From JBKPNZ01 sp046732895 (GTDB taxonomy: Bacteria; Actinomycetota; Thermoleophilia; Solirubrobacterales; 70-9), in NCBI GenBank assembly GCA_046732895.1, contig JBKPNZ010000067.1:1-24622 (forward strand): a DNA stretch of 24,622 bases. Reading direction: 5' to 3'. Within the stretch, counting starts at the first letter, position 1. Every line of letters starts with the position of its first letter. The notes under the pieces were generated by a model, which had not been told where the DNA came from, made no database searches, and was given only the letters and a program-made list of their open reading frames with translations. Below are positions 1 through 7,544 of the stretch, piece after piece. A program made the translations under genes and the position numbers.

Positions 1-623
1 CGGCGCTCGGCCACGGCGCCCAGTGCGCGCGAGCTGGAGACGAGGAACTCGCTGAACGTCTGCTGGTCGCGCGTCAGCTCCTGCAGCAGGCGATCCGTCG
101 CCTGCAGGCTCGGCGCGAAGAACTTGTAGGTCTTATTCGCCTGCTCGGTGTTCCCGGTGTAGACGGTCCCGTAACCCTGGATGAAGTTGCTCAGCGCCTG
201 GCGGGTCTTGCCGTTGAAGGTGTCGAAGAGCTGGTCGAGGTCGACCGGCGCCGTGGTCGCCTGGGTGTCGAGCGTGTCGCCGTCATCGAGCGTCGGGGCG
301 CTGTTCGGTCCCGGGGAGATCGAGATGTAGCGGTTGGCGATCCCGGAGAGCGAGGTCGCGCGCACCACGGCGGTCGTTCCCTCGTGCAGGGGGTGATCGA
401 CCGTGACCTCGACGTTCGCCTGCCCGTCGTCGGTCAGATCGATGCTGTCGATCGTGCCGACCGGCTGGCCTCCGACCAGGACCTGGTTGCCCTTGACGAG
501 CTGGCCACCGGTCTCGAAGACGATGTCGTAGGTGTGCCCGCCGCCTCCCCCGAAGAGGACGAGGACGACTAGGGCAACGCCGGCAACGAGCGCAGCGATG
601 GCGGCCAGGCGGCCGCCCGTCAC
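1..623 (-). CDS. MCE/MlaD-family lipid transport protein, C-terminus outside window
   Basis: About 207 residues are visible before the window edge cuts the gene. A single N-terminal membrane helix (about residues 5-23, AAIAALVAGVALVVLVLF) is followed by an MCE/MlaD domain (about 30-110). Typical features are ETGGQLVKGNQVLVGGQPVG, then RATSLSGIANRYISI, where a conserved turn precedes the second strand. Helical material follows (QALSNFIQGYG, LQATDRLLQEL), as in actinobacterial Mce subunits, where helices continue into a hydrophobic lipid conduit. Family knowledge: these proteins are anchored outside the membrane and work with YrbE permeases and an Mkl ATPase in lipid uptake or trafficking; none of those partners is visible here. 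The start is uncertain. GTG at 623 has GGGAG five bases upstream. GTG at 665 and TTG at 680 are in frame and possible, and an in-frame stop at 693-695 sets the limit. Confidence 0.85.
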   Translation of the reverse strand, partial: MTGGRLAAIAALVAGVALVVLVLFGGGGGHTYDIVFETGGQLVKGNQVLVGGQPVGTIDSIDLTDDGQANVEVTVDHPLHEGTTAVVRATSLSGIANRYISISPGPNSAPTLDDGDTLDTQATTAPVDLDQLFDTFNGKTRQALSNFIQGYGTVYTGNTEQANKTYKFFAPSLQATDRLLQELTRDQQTFSEFLVSSSRALGAVAER

Positions 624-788
624 CCGCGCTCCCGGTCCGTTTGCGCGCCCATCATCCGCCGGCACTGGCTTCCGGCCCAAGTCCTCCTGCTGCTATGAGC
701 TTCGAGCCTCGTGCTCAATGCGGGAAGGGCTCCTTCCGATCCCCCCGAGGTCCTCTCCTCCGGCCACGTCTCTCCGCGGCGGATCGTA

Positions 789-814
789 AACCGTACCCCC
801 CTGTTTGGACGGTT
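789..814. promoter_or_regulatory. Inverted repeat upstream of the MCE gene (possible operator)
   Basis: Perfect 6-bp arms AACCGT (789-794) and ACGGTT (809-814) are separated by 14 bases. They lie in the roughly 235-bp stretch between the rsmI stop and the chosen MCE start, the only sizeable non-coding space in this minus-strand run. The position suits a regulator site or promoter region for the MCE gene. No convincing -35/-10 pair could be assigned. The rest of 624-857 shows nothing recognisable beyond weak alternative starts. Confidence 0.3.
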
Positions 815-857
815 AGGAAGGGGTTAAGCAGTAGTTCCCCGCAGGCGCGATGCGTAG

Positions 858-1685
858 TTATTCGCGCGGCTCTCGGCCCGTCAGCGCTCTGTACAAATCA
901 TTGGCTCTCGTGCCCGTGAGGGCCGCCACGATGCTGGCCGCCGCGCGCGGCCTGGCGCCGGCCTGAACCAGGCGCCGAAGGGCATCGGTTGCGAACGCGG
1001 CGTCCGCCGAGCTGCCCGCGTTGCCCCCGGCCGGGGCGATCACGACCACGACCTCTCCCTTGACCTCTTCCCGGAACCGGCGCGCGAGTTCGGCGAGCGG
1101 TCCGCGCGCCACCTCTTCGTGCAGCTTGGTGAGCTCACGGCAGACCGCGGCCGGCCGGTCCGGTGCGAGCGAGGCGAGGGCCGCGAGGGACGCCGGGAGC
1201 CGCCGCGGGGATTCGAACGCGACAACCGTTTCGGGCGAGCTCAGGATCCGCTCGAGCTCCCCGCCCCTGCGCGGCAAAAAGCCCTCGAAACGCCAGCGAT
1301 CGGCGGGCAGGTTGGACGCCACGAGCGCGGTGATGACGGCGGAGGGTCCAGGGAGCACCTCGACCTCGAGGTTGCGCCCGATGCACTCGCGAACCAGGCG
1401 GTAGCCCGGGTCCGAGATCGCCGGCGTGCCGGCGTCCGAGATCAGGGCGACGCGGGCGCCACGCTCGATCGCCTGGGCGAGGGCGACAGAACGCTCCGCT
1501 TCGTTCCCCTCGTGGTAGGAGACAAGGCGCGGGCGGTGGATATCGAGCCGGTCGAAGAGCAGGCCCGCGCGCCGCGTGTCCTCGCAGGCGACCATGTCGG
1601 CGTCGCTGAGCGCCTGGCGCGCACGGGGTGACAGATCGCCGAGGTTGCCGATCGGCGTCGGGCACACGGTGAGCCGTCCGGCCAC
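858..1685 (-). CDS. rsmI: 16S rRNA (cytidine1402-2'-O)-methyltransferase RsmI
   Basis: RsmI uses S-adenosylmethionine to 2'-O-methylate C1402 in the decoding centre of 16S rRNA. At 275 residues it is the usual family length. The tetrapyrrole-methylase fold is readable in order: N-terminal VCPTPIGNLGDLSPRA, VACEDTRRAG, the SAM-pocket stretch SDAGTPAISDPGYRLV, then LPGPSAVITALVASNLP, RFEGFLPRRGGE and AFESPRRLPASLAAL. GEVVVVIAP closes the catalytic domain. A short helical tail (DALRRLVQAGARPRAAAS) matches the family C-terminus. The ATG at 1685 lies 2 nt after the stop of the upstream ROK kinase on the same strand, so translational coupling is likely. The combination with a sugar kinase is probably only operonic. 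Confidence 0.95.
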   Translation of the reverse strand: MAGRLTVCPTPIGNLGDLSPRARQALSDADMVACEDTRRAGLLFDRLDIHRPRLVSYHEGNEAERSVALAQAIERGARVALISDAGTPAISDPGYRLVRECIGRNLEVEVLPGPSAVITALVASNLPADRWRFEGFLPRRGGELERILSSPETVVAFESPRRLPASLAALASLAPDRPAAVCRELTKLHEEVARGPLAELARRFREEVKGEVVVVIAPAGGNAGSSADAAFATDALRRLVQAGARPRAAASIVAALTGTRANDLYRALTGREPRE

Positions 1686-1687
1686 CC

Positions 1688-2665
1688 CTACGCCCCGCCC
1701 TCGAGCAGAGCCATCGTCGCGGCACCGATCATCCCCGCCTCGGGCCCGAGTTCCGCGGCGACGACCGGAATGCGGTTCATCGGCGTCAGGGCCCGGGAGC
1801 GCAGCTCGTCCCGGGCAGGCTCGAGCAGCAGATCGCCCACGGCGCTGACACCGCCGCCGATCACGATCACCGACGGCTCGAACGCGTTGGCGAGGCTCGC
1901 GAGCGCCACGCCCAGGTGGCGACCGGCGGTGGCCACGACCTCACGCGCCACCTCGTCGCCCGCGAGGGCGGCGTCGGTGACGGCCCTGCCGTCGATCGTC
2001 TCGCCGGCCGCCAGGAGCTCCCCCAGTGCCGAGTCCGGCGCGCCTTCGGCGGCGCTCCGGCCGTCCCGGGCGATCGCGGTGCCGGATGCCATCGCCTCGA
2101 CGCAGCCGTGGTTCGGGCAGTTGCCCTGGCAGCGGGGTCCGTTCAGGTCGACCACGACGTGGCCGAGCTCCCCGGCGGAGCCCGTGGCGCCGCGGTAGAG
2201 CTCGCCATTGATGATCACGCCGCCGCCGATGCCGGTCCCGATCGTCAAGAGCAGGGCGTCGCTCGCGCCGCGCGCGGCCCCGAAGTGGTGCTCTGCCAGG
2301 GCCGCAAGGTTGGCGTCGTTGTCGATGAATACGGGCGTCTTCAGCCGCTCTCGCATCAGGTCCCGGATGGGCACGTTCGCGATCGGCAGGTTCACGGCCG
2401 TGATCGCGACCCCACGCGCGCGGTCGATCGTGCACGGGATGCCCAGGCCCACGGCGCGACCGGCCGTGGGGCGCGCTGCGATCGCCTGCTCCACCTCCTC
2501 GGCCAGCTCCTCGAGGATCCTGTCGGTGTCCCAGCCGATCGAGCGCTCGGTCGCGCGGTAGTGGACCGCAGGGCCACCATCGGGCGCCTCAAGGTCGGCT
2601 TCGACGGCGCCGACGAGCATCTTCGTACCGCCGAGGTCGACCCCCACAGACTCCTGCAGGCTCAC
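1688..2665 (-). CDS. ROK-family sugar kinase (glucokinase-like)
   Basis: This 325-residue protein is a ROK kinase, probably phosphorylating glucose or a related hexose with ATP (or polyphosphate) in the cytoplasm. Visible motifs are the phosphate-binding GVDLGGTKMLVGAVE near the N-terminus, NDANLAALAEHHFGAARG with the catalytic-region Asp, TIGTGIGGGVIINGELYRG, and GELGHVVVDLNG followed by the Cys-rich ROK zinc site CQGNCPNHGCVEAMASG. C-terminal VIVIGGGVS completes the ATP site. GTG at 2665 gives the longest frame but lacks a clear ribosome site. An in-frame GTG at 2647 sits three bases after AGGAG and would begin right before GVDLGGTK, so it may be the true start. Substrate specificity cannot be read from the sequence. 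Confidence 0.9.
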   Translation of the reverse strand: MSLQESVGVDLGGTKMLVGAVEADLEAPDGGPAVHYRATERSIGWDTDRILEELAEEVEQAIAARPTAGRAVGLGIPCTIDRARGVAITAVNLPIANVPIRDLMRERLKTPVFIDNDANLAALAEHHFGAARGASDALLLTIGTGIGGGVIINGELYRGATGSAGELGHVVVDLNGPRCQGNCPNHGCVEAMASGTAIARDGRSAAEGAPDSALGELLAAGETIDGRAVTDAALAGDEVAREVVATAGRHLGVALASLANAFEPSVIVIGGGVSAVGDLLLEPARDELRSRALTPMNRIPVVAAELGPEAGMIGAATMALLEGGA

Positions 2666-2732
2666 GAGCGCCGCGCCGGATTCGGAATGGGGACAAAGGA
2701 GTTCGAGGGCATGCTGCGGTATTGATACTCGA

Positions 2733-3935
2733 ATGCCTCCGCCCGACGAGCCCGGCCGGCCGCAGCCACCAGAGCGTCCGGACTACAAGGTCTACCGCTC
2801 GCGCCGCGGTCTGTTCAGCGGCCTGCGCAAGCCCGACCTCTCCTCCCTTCGCCAGAAGAAGGGCGATGGCCGCCGGCCCGCGCGGACGAAAGCGCCCCCC
2901 GGCGAGAAGCCGCTGTGGCGCCGAGTCGCCACGTGGGCGCTGATCGCGGCCGGCGTCTGGATCCTGATCAGCATCCTCGCGTTCGCCGTCTCATCCCAGC
3001 TCCAGAAGTGGAAGCTGGACGATTCGGTCAGCGGGGTCCTGCACGGCAATCCCTTCCTCGCCGTCAGCCCGCAGACGATCCTGGTGCTCGGCACCGACAT
3101 CCGCTCGGGCCAGTTCGCCGGCGCCGACGAGGCGGCCTCGAAGGATTGCCTGGACGCAGCAGGCTCGGGCGAAGCGCCACCCTCGGGCTGCGCGCCCTAT
3201 CGCTCCGACACGATCATGCTGATCCGCGCGGGCGGCGGCACATTCCGGAAGCTCTCGATCCCGCGCGACACCCTCGCCGACATCCCGGGCCACGGCGGCG
3301 AGAAGATCAACTCGGCCTATGCGCTCGGGGGGGCGAAGCTCACTGTGCAGACGATTGAGCAGTTCCTCGGGATCAACATCGACCAGGTGGCCATCATCGA
3401 CTTCGACGGCTTCCGCAAGTTCATCGACTCGATCGGTGGGATCAACGTGAACCTGCAGACCGACGTCTGCTCCAGCGTCTCCGGCGGTGCGTTCAAGCTC
3501 AACCTCAAGAAGGGCGAGAACCACCTGAACGGCTACCAGGCGATCACCCTCGCCCGCACGCGAGAGAACACCTGCGGGTCGGGCCAGTTCACCGGCACCG
3601 ACTTCGAGCGCACCCAGTTCCAGCAGCTCATCCTCGATGGGATCAAGGACCGCCTCACCAGCATCACGCGCCTGCCCTACAACTTCATCAAGGGCCCATT
3701 CATCGGCTGGAACGCGCCAAAGGCGATGGTCTCCAGCATGGGCGCCTGGACGATGCCCCAGCTGGCGTTCGCGGCCGCCATCGGCGGCAGCGGTGGCGGC
3801 ACGGACTTCCTGAAGCCGTCGAGCACGACGGCGTTCGGCAACCTGGTCATCGCCCACGACGAGTGCGTGCGCGCCGTGAAGAAGTTCCTCGGGAGCGATC
3901 CGCCGAAGGACCCCGAGTGCTCGCCGGCGCCCTAA
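2733..3935 (+). CDS. LCP (LytR-CpsA-Psr) family cell-wall glycopolymer transferase
   Basis: LCP proteins attach lipid-linked glycopolymers (teichoic-acid-like or capsular material, arabinogalactan in mycobacteria) to peptidoglycan at the outer face of the membrane. The 400-residue protein has a basic, Pro-rich cytoplasmic tail (1-65), one membrane helix (about 66-87, TWALIAAGVWILISILAFAV), and an extracellular LCP domain from about 112. Diagnostic residues for pyrophosphate and lipid binding are in VLGTDIRSG, RSDTIMLIR, KLSIPRDTLADIPGHG and EKINSAYALGG, followed by VAIIDFDGFRKFIDSIGGINV. Two Cys in the insert after the first motif and two later ones could form disulfides. The gene diverges from the ROK kinase across 67 bp. 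It is a plausible partner for the polysaccharide genes at 18-24 kb. Confidence 0.93.
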   Translation: MPPPDEPGRPQPPERPDYKVYRSRRGLFSGLRKPDLSSLRQKKGDGRRPARTKAPPGEKPLWRRVATWALIAAGVWILISILAFAVSSQLQKWKLDDSVSGVLHGNPFLAVSPQTILVLGTDIRSGQFAGADEAASKDCLDAAGSGEAPPSGCAPYRSDTIMLIRAGGGTFRKLSIPRDTLADIPGHGGEKINSAYALGGAKLTVQTIEQFLGINIDQVAIIDFDGFRKFIDSIGGINVNLQTDVCSSVSGGAFKLNLKKGENHLNGYQAITLARTRENTCGSGQFTGTDFERTQFQQLILDGIKDRLTSITRLPYNFIKGPFIGWNAPKAMVSSMGAWTMPQLAFAAAIGGSGGGTDFLKPSSTTAFGNLVIAHDECVRAVKKFLGSDPPKDPECSPAP

Positions 3936-3942
3936 GCGCCCA

Positions 3943-3963
3943 TTAAGGGGTCTGACCCCTTAA
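3943..3963. terminator. Perfect 21-nt palindrome between convergent genes
   Basis: Arms TTAAGGGGTC (3943-3952) and GACCCCTTAA (3954-3963) are fully complementary around a single central T. The element starts 8 nt after the LCP stop and ends 12 nt before the stop of the convergent FmdB-type gene, so it can serve both directions. The AT ends (TTAA) give each strand a weak terminal T/A run. It could be a bidirectional terminator or a copy of a dispersed palindromic element with a GGGGTCTGACCCC core. Confidence 0.6.
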
Positions 3964-3975
3964 CAATGCCCACGG

Positions 3976-4284
3976 TCAGTCCGACGAGCCGGATTTCGTG
4001 CCTTTGTCGCTTTTCGAGGAGTCCGGCTTCGCCTCGCTCTTGGAGGAGTCCGGCTTCTTCGAATCGCCGGAGTCCTTGGAGCCCGCGTCGCCGGCGGCGG
4101 CCTTCCCCTTGCGGGCGTAGTCGGTCGTGTAGAAGCCGGAGCCCTTGAAGTGGACGGCCACGGGGTGAAAGACGCGCTCGACCGGAGCGCCGCACTCCTC
4201 ACAAGCCGTGACCGGATCGTCGGACATGCTCTGGAACACCTCGAAGGTGTGTCCGTTGCGGCAGCGGTATTCGTAGATCGGCAT
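3976..4284 (-). CDS. FmdB-type small zinc-ribbon protein with Ser/Lys/Asp tail
   Basis: 102 residues starting MPIYEYRCRNGHTFEV, the typical start of FmdB/CxxC_CxxC_SSSS regulatory-domain proteins, followed by CEECGAPVERVFHP. The zinc-ribbon ligands are one Cys and a His (CRNGH) in the first knuckle and CEEC in the second, so one usual Cys appears replaced by His. The Phe-Lys-Gly stretch HFKGSGFYTTDY is the usual end of the ribbon unit. Residues about 62-102 are a low-complexity hydrophilic tail with repeated PDSSKS units. Family members were named for acetamidase/formamidase regulators, but their function is generally unproven. No amidase gene is nearby. The gene stands alone on the minus strand between two plus-strand genes. 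Confidence 0.85.
   Translation of the reverse strand: MPIYEYRCRNGHTFEVFQSMSDDPVTACEECGAPVERVFHPVAVHFKGSGFYTTDYARKGKAAAGDAGSKDSGDSKKPDSSKSEAKPDSSKSDKGTKSGSSD
4016..4057. repeat. Short tandem repeat in the FmdB-type tail
   Basis: GAGGAGTCCGGCTTC occurs at 4016-4030 and again at 4043-4057 with a 27-base period. It encodes the repeated PDSSKS units of the C-terminal tail, so the repeat is in frame and could expand or contract without a frameshift. Confidence 0.6.
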
Positions 4285-4398
4285 GGCTGGAGGGCGCTAT
4301 CGGGGAACGGCGGAGTATCGCAGGGGGTTGAACCGGCTCACGCGCATTGGGTTGTCCTTATCATCGGCGCCGGCCCCTACGGGTGGGCCTGATGGGAC

Positions 4399-6114
4399 AT
4401 GGAAGTCATGAGCTTCAAGAGCAGGGTTCGGATCGGCGGCCTCACGGCCGCTCTCGCGCTGTTGGCCCTTGGGGTCGCGGCCCCGGGTGCCGGCGCGTTC
4501 GGCCTGTCGGGCCTGGTCGCTCAGCCGACCGACACGGCTGCCGGCGAGCACCACGACTTCCACATCCACATCAACGTGGATCAGCCCGCCGACCAGATCA
4601 AGGATCTGACCGTCCACCTGCCGCCGGGCATGATCGGCGATCCGAGCGCCACCTCGGACCTGTGCACCGAGACCGAGCTGAATGCGGACAACTGCCCGGA
4701 CGAGGCGAAGGTCGGGACGACGACGAGCGGCGTGGACGTCGTCGGCCTGCTTCACCAGGACGTGGCCGGAGACATCTACAACGTCGTCCCGCACACCGGC
4801 GAGCCGGCACGGCTGGGAATCGTGCTCCGCCCGGGCGTCGGCGAGAAGATCATCCTGCAGTCGACCGCGTCCCTGCGCCAGAGCGACTACGGGCTCGACA
4901 CGGTCCTCCAGAACCTCCCGAACCAGGCGGTGATCGTCCCGAATGTTCTGACGCTGCCGATCAACATCACCTCACTCGACCTCACCCTCTTCGGCGACAC
5001 TGCGGACCGCCCGGCGTTCATGCGTAACCCGACCTCGTGCGGGCAGGCGACGACCTCCTTCGACGCCACCTCCTACAACGACGGCCCGGCGAGCGGCTCG
5101 GCGTCCTTCACGCCGACAGGGTGCGATCAGCTCGACTTCTCGCCGACGCTCGGCGTCACCCTGGGGCCGGGCGGGACCGGCACGAACGAGCACCCGCAGC
5201 TGACGACGGTGATCGAGCAAGAGGAGACCGAGGCGGGGCTCAAGCGCGCCCAGGTCTTCCTGCCTGCTGAGACGCAGGCGAACAACAATGCGCTCGCGCA
5301 TCAGTGCGCGTTGGCCGACTTCCAGGCCGGCAGTTGCGCGGCCAACACCCAGATCGGCGAGGCGCACGCCTCCTCCCCCCTGCTGGCTGAGGAGCTGGCG
5401 GGCCCTGCCTACCTGCTCGCCACCGGCAGCGGCAGCGGGCTTGGCGTGGGCCTCGACCTTCAAGGCCAGCTCCACCTGCTCATCCACGGCGACTTCATCT
5501 TCAAGCCGGACTTCAGCCAGTCCGGGAACCTCTTCGACGGCCTGCCGGACATCCCGATCGCCAACTTCGCGCTGACGATCTACGGAGGCGACAACGGATT
5601 GCTCGTCGCGACTCGCGACCTGTGCCAGCCGCCCGCGCCCGTGGCGGAGTACGACTTCACCGGCCACAACGGCGCCAACATCACGGGCACGAGCGACGCT
5701 GACATCGCGGGCTGTGCTCCGCCGGAGCCGCCGACGGCGAAGGCGAGGCTGAAGCGGGTGGAGTCGAACAACCCGGTGCTGAAACTGAGGGGGAAGGCGG
5801 GTTCGGTGGATCTGACCCAGATGCGTGTGAAGCTCCCGAACGGCCTGCGATTCGCCGACGGCGCGGCCTTCACGAACGGGACGACGGCGACCGCTGACGG
5901 CGCCGAGCTGCCGGGTTCGGCGATCCACCACGGGCGCTTCAGGGCGAAGGTGGACTCGGCAGGCGCGGTCCAGAGGCTGGGGCTGAGGATGGCCCACGGG
6001 GCGCTTCAGGAGACGAAGCCGATCAAGCAGGGGCGCAGGCTCCACTTCCCGGTCAAGCTGAAGGACTCAAACGGCGACGTCACCAGCCTCGACGTCGTCG
6101 CCAAGGCGCAGTAG
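4399..6114 (+). CDS. Secreted surface protein with two LPPG-type repeats
   Basis: I cannot assign a named function. The 571-residue protein has a Sec signal peptide (core LTAALALLALGVAAPGAGA) and no obvious anchor. Two long units resemble each other. The first runs from LPPGMIGDPSATSDLC through CPDEAKVGTTTS to LDLTLFGDTADRPAFMRNPTSCG. The second runs from FLPAETQANNNALAHQC through GSCAANTQIGEAHASSPL, LAGPAYLLATG and FALTIYGGDNGLLVATRDLC. Each has a proline/Leu opening, paired Cys, an (x)IG or VGT turn, and a closing FG/YGG strand before a Cys. From general recall, similar Cys-paired repeats occur in secreted proteins of Thermoleophilia. A beta-rich C-terminal module (ARLKRVESNNPVLKLRGK onward) follows. 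ATG at 4408 with GGAAG just upstream may be the real start, giving MSFKSRVRIGG. It ends 23 bp before glyS. Confidence 0.7.
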   Translation: MEVMSFKSRVRIGGLTAALALLALGVAAPGAGAFGLSGLVAQPTDTAAGEHHDFHIHINVDQPADQIKDLTVHLPPGMIGDPSATSDLCTETELNADNCPDEAKVGTTTSGVDVVGLLHQDVAGDIYNVVPHTGEPARLGIVLRPGVGEKIILQSTASLRQSDYGLDTVLQNLPNQAVIVPNVLTLPINITSLDLTLFGDTADRPAFMRNPTSCGQATTSFDATSYNDGPASGSASFTPTGCDQLDFSPTLGVTLGPGGTGTNEHPQLTTVIEQEETEAGLKRAQVFLPAETQANNNALAHQCALADFQAGSCAANTQIGEAHASSPLLAEELAGPAYLLATGSGSGLGVGLDLQGQLHLLIHGDFIFKPDFSQSGNLFDGLPDIPIANFALTIYGGDNGLLVATRDLCQPPAPVAEYDFTGHNGANITGTSDADIAGCAPPEPPTAKARLKRVESNNPVLKLRGKAGSVDLTQMRVKLPNGLRFADGAAFTNGTTATADGAELPGSAIHHGRFRAKVDSAGAVQRLGLRMAHGALQETKPIKQGRRLHFPVKLKDSNGDVTSLDVVAKAQ

Positions 6115-6137
6115 GCCGCGGTCGCCATCCGCGCCCC

Positions 6138-7544
6138 ATGCCTATATTGGGCCGCTCGCCCATGTCCACCGAGCCCGCCACCGATATCCCCGCACCCGAG
6201 GTGACCCTCGACGAGGTCGTCGCCCTCTGCAAGCGCCGCGGGTTCATCTTCCCCTCGTCCGAGATCTACGGAGGCCTCGGCTCGACCTACGACTACGGTC
6301 ACTACGGGGTTCTGCTGAAGAACAACGTGAAGGCCGAGTGGTGGCGCTCGATGCTCCAGGAGCGCGACGACATCGTCGCGATCGACTCGGCGATCCTCCA
6401 GCACCCGCGGGTGTGGGAGGCGAGCGGGCATCTGGCCGGGTTCACCGATCCGCTGGTGGACTGCCGCACCTGCGGGCAGCGGTTCCGGGCGGACAAGCTC
6501 GAGGACGCGCGATGCCCGCAGAAGCCGTCGAAGCAGCCGGGCGATGGGCCCGACTGCGACCTCACGGGTGCCCGCGAGTTCAACCTGATGTTCGAGACGA
6601 ACGTCGGGCCGGTGAAGGACACGTCGTCGGTCGCGTACCTGCGCCCGGAGACGGCGCAGGGCATCTTCATCAACTTCAAGAACGTCCTTCAGTTCTCGCG
6701 CAAGAAGCCGCCGTTCGGAATCGCGCAGATCGGCAAGTCGTTCCGCAACGAGATCACGACCGGGAACTTCATCTTCCGGACGCGCGAGTTCGAGCAGATG
6801 GAGATGGAGTTCTTCGTGCCGCCCGCCGAAGCGCCGCGGTGGCACGACCACTGGATGGCCGAGCGGATGCGTTGGTTCACTGACCTGGGCGTTCGCGAGG
6901 ATCGGCTGCGCCTGCGAGCGCACGATGCGGACGAGCTCTCGCACTACTCCTCGGCGACGTCCGACATCGAGTACCTGTTCCCGATGGGCTGGTCGGAGCT
7001 CGAGGGGATCGCCAACCGCGGCGACTTCGACCTGCGCCAGCACGCGCAGTTCTCCGGCGAGAAGCTCGAGTACTTCGATCAGGCGAGCGGCGAGGCGTAC
7101 GTGCCGCACGTGATCGAGCCCGCCGCCGGCGTGGACCGTGCCATGCTCACGTTCATCATCGACGGGTACGACGTCGACGAGGTCGAGGGGCGGAAGCGCA
7201 CGGTGCTTCGTCTACACCCACGGATTGCACCCGTGAAGGTGGCGGTCCTTCCACTCGTGTCGAAGGAGGGCATGCCGGAGAGGGCGCGGGAGGTCTTCGA
7301 CTCGCTGCGGCATCGCCTGCCCGCCGAGTACGACGAGGGAGGGTCGATCGGCAAGCGCTACCGCCGCCAGGACGAGATCGGGACACCGTGGGGCGTCACA
7401 GTCGACGGCCAGACGATGGAAGACGGCACCGTGACGCTGCGCGACCGCGACACCCTCGAGCAGGTGCGCGTGCCGGCCGGTGAGCTCCCGGACATGCTCG
7501 GGGCCCGGCTGCAGGAGCCGTGGCGCTCCCCAAAGTTCGGCTAG
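6138..7544 (+). CDS. glyS: Glycyl-tRNA synthetase, class II single-chain dimeric type
   Basis: Charges tRNA-Gly with glycine in the cytoplasm; 468 residues, normal for the bacterial alpha2-type enzyme. It opens with LDEVVALCKRRGFIFPSSEIYGGLGSTYDYGHYG, the family's glycine-site signature. A Cys-containing insert (DCRTCGQRF, DARCP) resembles a zinc-binding region. EFNLMFETNVGP and YLRPETAQGIFINF form active-site strands. Motif 2 is SFRNEITTGNFIFRTREFEQMEMEFF, and motif 3 is the VDRAMLTFI region. The anticodon-binding domain begins at PRIAPVKVAVLPL and ends near LREPW-like LQEPWRSPKFG. An in-frame ATG at 6162 (MSTEPATDIP) is a credible alternative start. The gene may be read together with the upstream surface protein. 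Its TAG overlaps the stop of the convergent fusion gene within a shared CTAG. Confidence 0.96.
   Translation: MPILGRSPMSTEPATDIPAPEVTLDEVVALCKRRGFIFPSSEIYGGLGSTYDYGHYGVLLKNNVKAEWWRSMLQERDDIVAIDSAILQHPRVWEASGHLAGFTDPLVDCRTCGQRFRADKLEDARCPQKPSKQPGDGPDCDLTGAREFNLMFETNVGPVKDTSSVAYLRPETAQGIFINFKNVLQFSRKKPPFGIAQIGKSFRNEITTGNFIFRTREFEQMEMEFFVPPAEAPRWHDHWMAERMRWFTDLGVREDRLRLRAHDADELSHYSSATSDIEYLFPMGWSELEGIANRGDFDLRQHAQFSGEKLEYFDQASGEAYVPHVIEPAAGVDRAMLTFIIDGYDVDEVEGRKRTVLRLHPRIAPVKVAVLPLVSKEGMPERAREVFDSLRHRLPAEYDEGGSIGKRYRRQDEIGTPWGVTVDGQTMEDGTVTLRDRDTLEQVRVPAGELPDMLGARLQEPWRSPKFG

Noticed and set aside
4972..6045. Long open frame antisense to the secreted two-repeat protein
   Set aside because: Arg/Val/Gln-rich composition without any domain; the plus strand has a signal peptide, paired Cys and repeats.
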